From positions 1-64,000 of IMG/VR virus record IMGVR_UViG_3300025401_000022: a stretch of 64,000 nt of DNA. One strand, 5' to 3'. Each line of letters begins with the position of its first letter. Position 1 is the stretch's first letter. Source of the stretch: a virus. Position numbers and translations under genes: made by a program. The notes under the pieces were generated by a model. It searched no databases, was not told where the DNA came from, and saw nothing but the letters and a program-made list of their open reading frames with translations. Shown here piece by piece: positions 48,937 through 58,700 of this stretch.

Positions 48937-49734
48937 ATGGACGATTTCAAAAAACTACCTAAGATGCAGCACTTCAAAGAAGGCGGCTCTGTACAACGCG
49001 AAGTAAAGAACTTCACTAAACGTGACCGTAAGTCCGTGGAAATGGCTGACACAGCCCAAGATAAAAAGATTGTTAAAAAAGCTATTGGTATGCACGATAG
49101 CCAACAGCACGAAGAAAAGACCGACTTGTCTGGCCTCAAAAAAGGTGGCCGCGCTAAAAAAGAAGCTGGTTCAGTTCGTAAGTATAAAACTGGTGGTAGC
49201 GTAACCAATGTATACGAAGCCAAAAAATCATCTGGTGACATTGACAATATCAAAAAAGTAAAAGACATCAAGCCAGCTAAAGCAGCTGCCCCATCTAAAG
49301 CAGCCACAAAGCCAAACTTCAAAGGCTCTGACGTAGCTAAAACAAACAAGCTCCCAGCTGGTGACAAAGACTCAATTAAAAAAGTACCTCCAACTGGCGA
49401 CAAAAAAGCCGCTGCTAAATCTGGCGCTAAAGGTGGCCCTAATAAATACAAGACTGGTGGCGGCGTTAAGAAAATGGCTGTTGGTGGTCCAGCACTACAA
49501 GACCTTATGCAAGCCAAAGAACTTGTGCGTTTAAGAAATGCCCGTAAATATTTAAGCCCAGACCAACAAGGTCAATTTGCTGCCGGTGAAATGCAACAAA
49601 CCCCCGCAATGACTGGCTTAGGTCAACAAGCTCCAGCACCAGCTCCAATGCCTCCTGTGCAAGCTCCGGGCGGTACAAGCCCAGCGGGAGCCATTCCAGC
49701 ACAAAAGCGCGGTGGTAAAGCAGGTAAGTGCTAA
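48937..49734 (+). CDS. Lys/Gly-rich basic protein
   Basis: 265 aa. Repeated short motifs [22 protein letters not shown] and a Pro/Ala-rich C-terminus ([17 protein letters not shown]), ending [11 protein letters not shown]. Largely disordered and strongly basic, so DNA or capsid-interior binding is plausible. GAGGAAACC precedes the ATG. Known to me only as a type seen in uncultured phages. Confidence 0.62.
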   Translation: MDDFKKLPKMQHFKEGGSVQREVKNFTKRDRKSVEMADTAQDKKIVKKAIGMHDSQQHEEKTDLSGLKKGGRAKKEAGSVRKYKTGGSVTNVYEAKKSSGDIDNIKKVKDIKPAKAAAPSKAATKPNFKGSDVAKTNKLPAGDKDSIKKVPPTGDKKAAAKSGAKGGPNKYKTGGGVKKMAVGGPALQDLMQAKELVRLRNARKYLSPDQQGQFAAGEMQQTPAMTGLGQQAPAPAPMPPVQAPGGTSPAGAIPAQKRGGKAGKC

Positions 49735-49735
49735 T

Positions 49736-49903
49736 ATGCCGTACAAATCTGAAAACCAGCGAGCCGCAATGTACGCTGCAGCTGCTGGCAAATCAACCCT
49801 TGGTATCCCTAAAAAGGTTGCCAAGGAGTTTATCAAAGCTGGTCCAGCTTCAAACAAACTACCAAACAAAGTAACTAAGCGAGCCGCTGGCCGCGGAAGG
49901 TAA
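49736..49903 (+). CDS. 55-aa basic protein ([15 protein letters not shown] type)
   Basis: Start at 49736, two bases after the previous stop; the longer frame would overlap. [20 protein letters not shown] and [11 protein letters not shown] form basic helices. The opening [16 protein letters not shown] is a recurring pattern in phage small proteins near neck genes; function unknown. Confidence 0.65.
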   Translation: MPYKSENQRAAMYAAAAGKSTLGIPKKVAKEFIKAGPASNKLPNKVTKRAAGRGR

Positions 49904-49904
49904 C

Positions 49905-50975
49905 ATGGCTTATAGCAACACCACTGGCCAGACAACAATCAATGTCGACCAGTTAATCTCCTACGCGTTCCGTGATGCAGGTAAAACTGCAGAAGAAATT
50001 ACGCCTGAGTACATTCAAGCAGGTAAACAGGCTTTATTTTACAATTTACAAAACCTGTCTAACCTTGGTGTTAATCTTTGGCTTTTGGAAAACCAACTGT
50101 ATGGCGCTCTTACACAGCAACAACAGCTAGTACTCCCAAAGACTACTATTGACGTTCGTGAGGCTAACTGGGTTTATATCCAGAACATCCAAGCCTCTTC
50201 ATACCTCCCAATTGCTAATCCAACATCTCCAGCTGCGTTTGATTTAAGCCCAACGCTATCCACAGTGGCGGATACCACTGGATACGCAAACTACTTTGGT
50301 TCTACCTACCAGCAGTCACAGAGCGTATATTACGTTGGTTGGAATGCTTACGCACCAAACACAACACAGACCTATAACCTAGCGTTTGAGTACAGTGATG
50401 ACGGCATAAACTGGTTCTTAAAAGAACAGTTCCCAGCCATCACAATGAGTGACTACCAGTGGCAGTACTATAATATCTCCACCACTGAACCACATCTCTA
50501 CTGGCGCTTGCGTGAGACTGTAGCATCACACTATTCTGTTCGCCAGATTGTGTTCTCTACCAGTCAGCAAGTTATTCCTTTAGCTCGCTTAAACCGCGAC
50601 GATTACTGGAATCTCCCAAACAAACAATTCCCATCTGTTCGCTCTTTGCAATATTGGTACGATCGTACAATTGAACCATCAATGTACCTCTGGCCAGTGC
50701 CAAATAACCCCTATCAAATGTTCCAATTAGTTGTTGAAAAGCAAATGGAAGATGTGGGCTCTTTGACAAATCAAATTTATGTACCAGATCGTTGGATTAC
50801 TTCAGTACAAGCTAGTTTGTCTCACAAGTTGGCGCTACAACTTCCGGGTGTTGAGTTGACTCGCATTCAGTATCTTGAAGCTCAAGCGGACAAATTGTTC
50901 ATGCAAGCCTCTAACGAAGAGCGCGACAAGTCACCAATCTATTTTCAACCTAATATAAGCTACTACACAAGATGA
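49905..50975 (+). CDS. gp4-type tail adaptor (head-completion) protein, second cassette
   Basis: 356 aa. INVDQLISYAFRDAGKTAEE and IQAGKQALFYNLQNLSNLG parallel the start of P22 gp4-type proteins, though divergent from 3081-4070. The middle is a beta insertion (NYFGSTYQQSQSVYYVGWNA), the end a helix with SHKLALQLPGVELTR. It overlaps the next gene by 4 bases. Confidence 0.62.
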   Translation: MAYSNTTGQTTINVDQLISYAFRDAGKTAEEITPEYIQAGKQALFYNLQNLSNLGVNLWLLENQLYGALTQQQQLVLPKTTIDVREANWVYIQNIQASSYLPIANPTSPAAFDLSPTLSTVADTTGYANYFGSTYQQSQSVYYVGWNAYAPNTTQTYNLAFEYSDDGINWFLKEQFPAITMSDYQWQYYNISTTEPHLYWRLRETVASHYSVRQIVFSTSQQVIPLARLNRDDYWNLPNKQFPSVRSLQYWYDRTIEPSMYLWPVPNNPYQMFQLVVEKQMEDVGSLTNQIYVPDRWITSVQASLSHKLALQLPGVELTRIQYLEAQADKLFMQASNEERDKSPIYFQPNISYYTR

Positions 50976-51586
50976 GCGTTATAATGACCTACGACTCGCT
51001 GGTGTTAAACATCCAGCAATATATGGAGCGGAATGATGCTGACTTTGTGGCGCAGATTCCTAATCTAATAGCATTAGCTGAATCGTCTATTGCAGCTGAG
51101 CTTAAAACTTTTTTACAACTTATTGTTGTGGAAACTAATCTTACCTCTAACGTGGCAGTTTTAAACAAACCATCGCGTTGGCGTAAAACTGTATCCATGA
51201 AAATTAATGGTCAACCTGTCTTGTTACGTAGTCAGGATTATATCGCTCAGTATCAATCTGAGTCATCTACAAGCCAGCCGTTGTACTACGCAGATTATGA
51301 CTATAACAACTGGAACTTTGCGCCGGTTCCGGATAAGAGCTATCCAGTAGAAATTATCTACTACGCTGAAATACAACCACTAGACGCGTCTAACCAACAA
51401 AACTTGTGGACATCTATTGCACCACAAGCAATGCTTTATGGCGCGCTGTTGCAAGCTCAAGGGTATTTAAAAGCACTAGACAAATTACCTGTCTGGAAAC
51501 AATACTACACAGACGCAATTGCTGCATTGAAAAAAGAAGACAATTCACGTCGTGTGGATCGCAATACATCGGTTCAGGAACCATAA
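50972..51586 (+). CDS. head-tail adaptor-like protein
   Basis: 204 aa. LVLNIQQYMERNDADFVAQI and IPNLIALAESSIAAELKTFL start a helical adaptor; later NWNFAPVPDKSYPVEIIYYA, then QAMLYGALLQAQGYLK and a final helix. This pattern is that of small phage adaptor proteins bound under the portal. No counterpart is seen in the first cassette. Confidence 0.65.
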   Translation: MSVIMTYDSLVLNIQQYMERNDADFVAQIPNLIALAESSIAAELKTFLQLIVVETNLTSNVAVLNKPSRWRKTVSMKINGQPVLLRSQDYIAQYQSESSTSQPLYYADYDYNNWNFAPVPDKSYPVEIIYYAEIQPLDASNQQNLWTSIAPQAMLYGALLQAQGYLKALDKLPVWKQYYTDAIAALKKEDNSRRVDRNTSVQEP

Positions 51587-51589
51587 TAA

Positions 51590-52858
51590 ATGACTACTCC
51601 AGTTTATACCTCACCCTTTACAGGCACCGTTGTAACTCCAACGGATGTATCTTACTATGCGCTGGCTTTTAATTCAAATACACAGCTTTCTTGGCCCAGT
51701 ACAGTCAATGGTAGCGAAATACCCGCAGCTCGCATCATTGATTGCACTCCTAGCACTGGTGGCTTATCTATTGCTCTTCCTGAAGGTGATCAAGGAACGG
51801 TAGGCGCCGACATTCTGTTTCGTAACCTAGGATCTAGCACCTTTACAGTAACAGATTTTCTCGGTGGTAATTCAGTAACTGTCCCCGCTGGTGTGTCTAA
51901 GTATTTTTACCTCGCCGATAATACTACTGTTGCAGGTACTTGGCACAATGTGACCTTTGGAACTGGCACATCTTCTGCAGATGCAGCCTCCTTGGCTGGA
52001 AATGGTCTAACAACAGTAAATGGTCAACTAGCCACAACACAAAACATTCTTGATGTTTCAGTTGCACCGACATTAACAGACGCCAGTCGTGCAGCAACAT
52101 ACAACTGGACAGCTGGTGTTGGCACAATTAATTTGCCAAGCGTATCCACTCTGTCCCGCGGTTGGTTTATTGCATTTAGAAATAGCGGATCCGGAGCACT
52201 AACATTTGCACCTAGTTCTACCCAGCTAATTAATGGTAAAACTACCATTGTTACAAATCCTGGTGATTCTGGTTATATTTTTTACGATTACAGTTCTGGT
52301 GGATTTATTACCGTTGGTTGGGTAACACCAAACAATGTGGTGTTTACCTCTGCAACTTATGACGTTGATGCAGTTGTTGGTAATACACTTAACTTAGTTT
52401 CCAACGCACCAATTATTCAAACTTATATAGCTCAGTCTGGAACCCGCACACAGAATTTAGCTGTGACATTCCCAGCGATTACCCAACTATATATTTTGGT
52501 TAATAACACTAACCAATCTGGTTATGCAGTTACCTTCCAAAACCAAGGTAGTAGCCAAGCTCCTTTAGCTTTGACAACAGGTAATACTTATACCATATTG
52601 AGCGACGGCGAGTTTTTATACATCCTAAATTCTTCTTCCTCAAGCTCATTTAAAGCTATTAACGGAATCGCTGGCGCACCATCATACTCGTTCCTTAACG
52701 ACAATGCCACTGGTATGTACTTACAGGGAACAAGCATTTTAGGACTGGCAGCAAACGGTACTGAGATTATTGACATCAACGCAACAAACTTGTCTGCCCC
52801 AGTAGTAACAGTAAATGGAAGGCTATACGCAACAACATTTAGTGGCGGAACATTCTAA
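51590..52858 (+). CDS. fibre-like virion protein of the second neck cassette
   Basis: 422 aa, beta-rich. Two modules of the form LPSVSTLSRGWFIAFRNSGSG and FPAITQLYILVNNTNQSG, each a strand-rich unit. The C-terminus (GAPSYSFLNDNATGMYLQGT, GLAANGTEIIDI) is a phrase found in fibres before their tip. Likely part of tail spike or fibre; lies between adaptor and nozzle genes. Confidence 0.62.
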   Translation: MTTPVYTSPFTGTVVTPTDVSYYALAFNSNTQLSWPSTVNGSEIPAARIIDCTPSTGGLSIALPEGDQGTVGADILFRNLGSSTFTVTDFLGGNSVTVPAGVSKYFYLADNTTVAGTWHNVTFGTGTSSADAASLAGNGLTTVNGQLATTQNILDVSVAPTLTDASRAATYNWTAGVGTINLPSVSTLSRGWFIAFRNSGSGALTFAPSSTQLINGKTTIVTNPGDSGYIFYDYSSGGFITVGWVTPNNVVFTSATYDVDAVVGNTLNLVSNAPIIQTYIAQSGTRTQNLAVTFPAITQLYILVNNTNQSGYAVTFQNQGSSQAPLALTTGNTYTILSDGEFLYILNSSSSSSFKAINGIAGAPSYSFLNDNATGMYLQGTSILGLAANGTEIIDINATNLSAPVVTVNGRLYATTFSGGTF

Positions 52859-55018
52859 ATGGCGGCTGATAACCAGCAACAAGATACCTCGCAATACACA
52901 TCAATCTACAGCCTAGCAATTCCGGCTGGGATTAAGCGCGACGGTACCCAATTCCAAAACGATCAATACACCGATGGTGTATGGTGCCGTTTCCAACGTG
53001 GCGACCCTAAGAAAATGGGTGGCTATCGTACACTATTTACCAGCAACGTTGGTATCTATCGCGGCTTGGTATCTCAGCCATACAACGGTGTAAACTATAT
53101 TTTTGCTGGCACTTATCAAGAGCTAGATGTATTTACATGCGGTATTAACTACGGCACTGGTGCGGGGCCATTTACAGCAAACATTTTGCCGGGTACTGTA
53201 CCGTTTACACTTGTTTCTCACACTACAAACACCTTTGTGATTGCTGGTGATGTAAGATCTAGTTTCCCCTCTGGAACAACAGTTATTTTTAACCAAACAA
53301 CTCCAGTAAATTACACTACCACCGGTACTCCAACTTATACATCACCAAATACCACAATAACGGTTACTACAACAATAACTGGCAGCCCAACAACTGTTTG
53401 GTTGAACAACACATCGACTTTTACTGAAGATCCTCAAAATGGTCCATATCGTATTACATGGCAGTTTGACGCTCAGTTTAGCCCACAAGGTGGCAACCTA
53501 GCGCTATTTGCTCATCCGGGCTACAACTTAAACGACATTGATAATGGAGTGCCATCTCAAGTTTTAGTTGGAAACGTTGCACCAACAACCGGAAACACTT
53601 GGACCTTTACTGGCCTGTCTGATAGCGCCGGTGCTAATCCAACATACCAACCAATCAGTGTTGATGGTGGTGTTTGTGTGCTATATCCATTTATTTTTGT
53701 GTATGGCTCACATGGTTATATTGCTAATAATAACGTTAGTAGTACATATCTACAACAGAACTTTTATGATTGGAATGGCCCATTAGCCAACCAAACTAAC
53801 GTATCATCTTCTAAGATTGTTAAGGGCATGCCAATGCGCGGCGGTACCAATTCGCCAGCGGGTTTATTCTGGGCAACTGATAGTTTAATTCGTGTTTCAT
53901 TTAACTCTTCGGCTTCTAGCACCGCAACTACTAGCCAATTTTGGAACTACGACATTGTTTCCAGCCAAATCTCAATCATGTCTTCCAATGCTATTGTGGA
54001 GATGGATGGCGTTTACTGGTGGATGGGTGTTGATCGCTTTTATGCCTATAATGGTAGCGTACAAGTGGTGCCTAATGATAAGAACGTAAACTGGCTTTTT
54101 GACAACATCAATTACACACAACGTCAAAAAGTGTGGGCAACTAAAGTACCACGCTACAATGAGATTTGGTTTTTTTATCCTAGGGGCACGGCTACAGAAT
54201 GTACCGATGCTATTATTTATAATACCAAAGATAAGTTATGGTATGACGCTGGTTCAGCTGTTGGTGCGCAACGCTCTTGTGGTTATACTACAGAGATTTT
54301 CCCAACACCTATTTGGGCTGATTGGAACTACACCCCGTCATTTAGCCAGCCGTATACTGTCATAACGCACCCAGCTAGTTTGCCTGCACCAACAACAGAT
54401 CAAATGTATTTATCTGGCGATGTTACTTCGGTATTTAGTCCTGGTACTATTATTACTTTTGATAAGACAGCAGATTACAATTCCACGTACCAAGTAAGCT
54501 CTTCAGTATATACCATCAATGGTACTATTGGTGCGCCGGGGGTTACCTTGGTAACGTTTACCGAACAGTCTCCAATTACTGTGGCGCCCGGCACTTTGGT
54601 ATACCAGCAGATTGGTGGTTTTACTATTTGGCAACATGAGTACGGCCAAAATGCTGTAGGGTTAAATGGTGAGACTGCGGTGTATTCTAGTATTACTACC
54701 AGCGACATTGGTTGGCTAACCGGTAACCCAAGTCAAGATGGTTTGGTGGGGGTAAACCGCCGTATGCACTTGCGCCGTGTTGAGCCAAACTTCTTACAGA
54801 CTGGCACTATGTCTATGACTATTTTAGGTCGTAAATTTGCGTCCAGCCCAATGGAAGAAGACTCTGGACCATACTACTTCACTCAAGATACTGGCAAGAT
54901 TGACCTTCGTGTCGAGCACCGCTTAATCCGTTTGAAGTTTGAATCCAATGAGATTAACGGCAATTATGAGATGGGTCGTAATCTGATTACCTGCGAATTT
55001 GGTGACGAGCGTCCATGA
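52859..55018 (+). CDS. tail nozzle protein, second cassette
   Basis: 719 aa. Repeated beta-propeller-like segments (WCRFQRGDPKKMGGYRTLF, MRGGTNSPAGLFWATDSLIR, VEMDGVYWWMGVDRFYAYNG, EIWFFYPRG, IIYNTKDKLWYD) and a C-terminal HRLIRLKFESNEI, with two inserted modules at about 118-185 and 500-580. The overall form is that of T7 gp12/P22 gp10-type nozzles. It is unlike the first nozzle protein in sequence. Confidence 0.68.
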   Translation: MAADNQQQDTSQYTSIYSLAIPAGIKRDGTQFQNDQYTDGVWCRFQRGDPKKMGGYRTLFTSNVGIYRGLVSQPYNGVNYIFAGTYQELDVFTCGINYGTGAGPFTANILPGTVPFTLVSHTTNTFVIAGDVRSSFPSGTTVIFNQTTPVNYTTTGTPTYTSPNTTITVTTTITGSPTTVWLNNTSTFTEDPQNGPYRITWQFDAQFSPQGGNLALFAHPGYNLNDIDNGVPSQVLVGNVAPTTGNTWTFTGLSDSAGANPTYQPISVDGGVCVLYPFIFVYGSHGYIANNNVSSTYLQQNFYDWNGPLANQTNVSSSKIVKGMPMRGGTNSPAGLFWATDSLIRVSFNSSASSTATTSQFWNYDIVSSQISIMSSNAIVEMDGVYWWMGVDRFYAYNGSVQVVPNDKNVNWLFDNINYTQRQKVWATKVPRYNEIWFFYPRGTATECTDAIIYNTKDKLWYDAGSAVGAQRSCGYTTEIFPTPIWADWNYTPSFSQPYTVITHPASLPAPTTDQMYLSGDVTSVFSPGTIITFDKTADYNSTYQVSSSVYTINGTIGAPGVTLVTFTEQSPITVAPGTLVYQQIGGFTIWQHEYGQNAVGLNGETAVYSSITTSDIGWLTGNPSQDGLVGVNRRMHLRRVEPNFLQTGTMSMTILGRKFASSPMEEDSGPYYFTQDTGKIDLRVEHRLIRLKFESNEINGNYEMGRNLITCEFGDERP

Positions 55019-55284
55019 CGATTTATGTCAATAAAAACAACCAGCAGTTCTTCCCCTTTGTGCCAGAAATGTCGAGCTGGGAAGACTGGAACGGTAATTT
55101 TATTATTTACTATGGCCAGCTTAATATACCATACAATCCCGAAGAAAATTGGAAAGACACGGCCAGCGTAATTGCCAGTACGTTTACGTTTTCCGCGTTT
55201 CCAGTTCCGACCCCGGATGACTTTGAAAACTGGCAAGATTGGGCTAAAGAAGTCACGCTAATAATCAACGGTAAGAGCCACTAA
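55015..55284 (+). CDS. 89-aa small neck-region protein
   Basis: Overlaps the nozzle stop by 4 bases. MSSWEDWNGNFIIYYGQLNI and DFENWQDWAKEVTLIINGK are Trp-rich. It stands where the 78-aa protein stands after the first nozzle gene. Function unknown. Confidence 0.6.
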   Translation: MTIYVNKNNQQFFPFVPEMSSWEDWNGNFIIYYGQLNIPYNPEENWKDTASVIASTFTFSAFPVPTPDDFENWQDWAKEVTLIINGKSH

Positions 55285-55286
55285 TA

Positions 55287-55326
55287 GGGGCGCAAAGCCC
55301 CAAAAACGCGTATTAGTGTATATAGG
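55287..55326 (+). promoter_or_regulatory. hairpin plus GCGTATTAGT promoter (strong copy)
   Basis: GGGGC-GCAAA-GCCCC (55287-55301), then AAAAAC, then GCGTATTAGTGTATATAGG (55308-55326) with TATA at +13 followed by GGAAC. It leads to the ejection-protein genes, the last motif copy in the window. Confidence 0.72.
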
Positions 55327-55343
55327 AACATCTCGGATATAAA

Positions 55344-55724
55344 ATGACACCATCACAGATTATCGCAGCGGATCACAAACGCTTTGGCCATAGCCAAGCG
55401 GATACTGCTCGTTTGATGGAAACCATGCAAGCCATGATTAAAAAAGATGTAGGCCATTTAGTGCAGCATGGAGATTCACTTTTGTTTTTAGCAAACCTTG
55501 GCAATAAATCAGCCGAGATTAGCTTTTTTACTACAGATACCCCACAAAAAATTAAATCTGCTATGGTGTATTTTATTAAGCAAGTAAAACATGCTGGGTT
55601 TAATAAAGTATACGGCCAAGATGGCGGCCCGATATTAAATAAAACTTTACCTCTATTGCAAAAATTAGGGCTTAATATAGAAAAGTCTGACAAACCAACT
55701 TATTACTGGATGGCAGATTTATGA
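55344..55724 (+). CDS. small ejection-cassette protein, GNAT position
   Basis: 126 aa. ISFFTTDTPQKIKSAMVYFI and GLNIEKSDKPTYYWMADL suggest an alpha/beta fold. It takes the same place as the GNAT-like protein at 6291-6698, directly before a DPISSALGTDGG-type gene, but sequence similarity is low. Function unknown. Confidence 0.58.
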   Translation: MTPSQIIAADHKRFGHSQADTARLMETMQAMIKKDVGHLVQHGDSLLFLANLGNKSAEISFFTTDTPQKIKSAMVYFIKQVKHAGFNKVYGQDGGPILNKTLPLLQKLGLNIEKSDKPTYYWMADL

Positions 55725-58700
55725 GCGGCGGAAATCCGATAAGTGCTGTAACAGACGCTTTTTCGAGTGCCCTTGGTACTGATGGTAGCCATGGTGGTTT
55801 ATTGGGTCTTGGTGCCCAATTAGATAAATCAGTACGACAAGTTGTTCCTGGAGGCTGGGCTACTATTGGTTTAGCTGCTCTAGCTATTGCCGCGCCGTAT
55901 GCAGCACCCGAATTATTTGCTGCGGCCCCAACTAGCATTGGTTTTGATGCTGCTGCAACAGGCGCTTCAGCTGGTATGACCGCTGGGGGAGTCGGTGCTT
56001 CTGGTGGAATTTTAGGTGGTGCTGCCACAACAGCTGCCGGTATTACAGGTACTGAGGCAGCCGCTGGATTAGGTTTAGGCGCTGCTGCAAATGCTGGACT
56101 GTCTCCAGCTGTTGCGTCGATGTTAAGCTCGGCGCAGACTGGTGCGTTAACCGGTGGTGCTATGGGTGGTATTAACAGTGCTATTCGTGGAACTGACCCG
56201 TTAACGGGCATTTTGTCCGGTGCGTTGATGGGTGGATTAACTGGTGCATCTTTAGCAGATGTATCTAGTTTATTAGCCGCTAATGGTGTTCCACAATCCA
56301 TGATTCAGCCAATGTCTTCTGCATTAGTTGGTGCTGCAAAATCTGTAGCAGCCGGCGCGGACCCTGTTACTGTATTAGAAAATACCGCGTTAAGTTCTGG
56401 GCTGGGCGCTCTATCTAATTCAGCTAAAGCATTAATCTCACCAGACATTGGTACTACCGCATCTAATATTGCTACCAGTGCCGGTACTGGTGCATTGGGT
56501 TCTGCTATTAAGGGTGGGGACCCAACAACGGGGGCATTAAGTGGGGCTGTTGGTTCTGGATTAAATTCTTTGATGGCCCCAGTTGCAAATATTTTGTCAT
56601 CGGCTTCTTCAACATCACCGTACGACCCAACAGTTGCTCAGACACCTGTAGATCCAGCCAGCACAGTACTCGGGCAGCAGCTATCACAAGAAGCGCAGAC
56701 TATTGGTAGTCAGGCTTCTGCGTTAGAACCGACTATTGCACAGCAAAATGCTGCCTTAGCTTCACAAGCTACAGCTACAAACAGCGCTTACGATCAGGCA
56801 TATAAAGATCAAACAGCGTTAAATAACGCAATTAGCAGCGCATACACTCCAGCATATAATAATGTTGTGAGTTTACAAAAAACAGCAAATGATTTATACA
56901 GTCAGATTACTCCACTACAATCTGCCTACGATACAAATGCTGCTGCTTACAAGGCAGACCCAACAAATACAACGGCGTTGACAGCGGCTAATGACGCAGC
57001 AACTCAATTAAATAATTTAATACCTCAGTATAATTCAGCATATGATGCGTTTAATACCGCAAATACCTCGTTAACTGATTTATACAACACACAAATTGCC
57101 CCGTTACAGCAGACGTTCCAAGCTAGCAATCAATCATTGCAAACACAACTTGGTAATTATACTGCAGCTCAAACGGCACTACAAAACACAACGCAGCAAT
57201 TTAGCACTTATTTATCTAACCTAAACCAGATCGCTAGCGGTAATTTGGTTAGTGGCGTGAACGCCCCGGAGACATCTTTAGGTAACGCAAATGCGGTTTC
57301 GCAAATACCTGCAGCTCCTGAATCAAATCCAATCACTGATGCTGCTAGCGCGGTACTGAATGCGATTATACCAAGTGCAAATGCTGCTGAGCCCATCCCC
57401 GGTGATAAGGGCTCAGTAACAGTTCAAAATATTGGTGACAATACCACAACCGCAGCCCCAGACAATCCAGTAGTAGATGTATCTGCGCCAGATTCACAAG
57501 GTAATGTTACAAAAACCTACGCTTCTGGTGATGCTATTACATTGAATGCTAATGGAGATGTTGTTTCATCAACAACTCCAGATGGAGTTACAACGCCAAT
57601 AACACCTGCAGATAGTTCCGCACCTGTCGATAATACAACACCAGCAACAAGTACGGGTGTTTCATCTTCAGATGTTGTGGCTAATTTGGCTGCAAATCAA
57701 CCAGCAAGTACACCAGTAGACCAACCAGTGACTCCACCGGTACAACAACCGGTAAGTACTCCGGTAGACCAACCAGTGACTCCACCGGTACAACAACCGG
57801 TAAGTACTCCGGTAGACCAACCAGTGACTCCACCGGTACAACAACCGGTAAGTACTCCGGTAGACCAACCAGTGACTCCACCGGTACAACAACCGGTAAG
57901 TACTCCGGTAGACCAACCAGTGACTCCACCGGTACAACAACCGGTAAGTACGGATACTGGTGGCCTTGCAAATACTCCAGTATCCCAGCCAACAACAAGT
58001 GGTGGATTACCAGTACCTGTTAACCAAGTAACTAATCCTGATAGCAGTGTAACAACTACTTACTCAGATGGTAGCCAATCTACTTCTTCTGGTACAACAG
58101 CTATTGGTGGCTTAACAGCTGGTACAAGTACAGGTACAAGCACTGGAACCACTACAGCTGGTACAGGTACAAGCACTGGAACCACTACAGCTGGTACAGG
58201 TACAGGTGCAGGTACAAGCACTGGAACCACTACAGCTGGTACAGGCAGTACATCAACTGGTACAGGCAGTACATCAACTGGTACAGGCAGTACATCAACT
58301 GGTACAGGCAGTACATCAACTGGATTAGGCAATTTAGGAATGGCTACAACAGGAACAACACAAACTTTAGGAGGCGTGGCTTTGCCAACAGCTAAGACAA
58401 TTAAGGGCACGCAGATCGCCTCACCTTTGGCCCAATCATATAATGTGCCAATCGAAACATATCAGCAGCCGACATACAACCCACAGTCTTTAGCTGAAAT
58501 TCAAAATGCCGCTGAAGGCGGATTAATACACATGGCTAGTGGTGGTTCTGCTGATTTTCCAGCAGCTCAGGGCTTAATGCACGGTCGCATGACCAAGCAT
58601 GCTGATTTATTTGGTTTAGATGGCGCTGCACTAGCACAAGCACCACATTTAGCTGCTGGCGGTAATATGGCATTTGAAGACCGCACATTACCAGAGGGGC

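Noticed and set aside
48885-49517. 210-aa minus-strand ORF opposite the Lys/Gly-rich gene
   Set aside because: Hydrophobic, Leu/Pro/Ala/Ser-rich mirror of Lys/Gly codons, no ribosome site, and it would face the terminator-promoter pair; the plus-strand gene fits the operon.
57668-57998. Tandem 48-bp repeats as a CRISPR array, and two long minus-strand ORFs over them
   Set aside because: The units abut with no spacers and are in frame within the 1093-aa plus-strand gene; the minus-strand frames are mirror products of the repeats.
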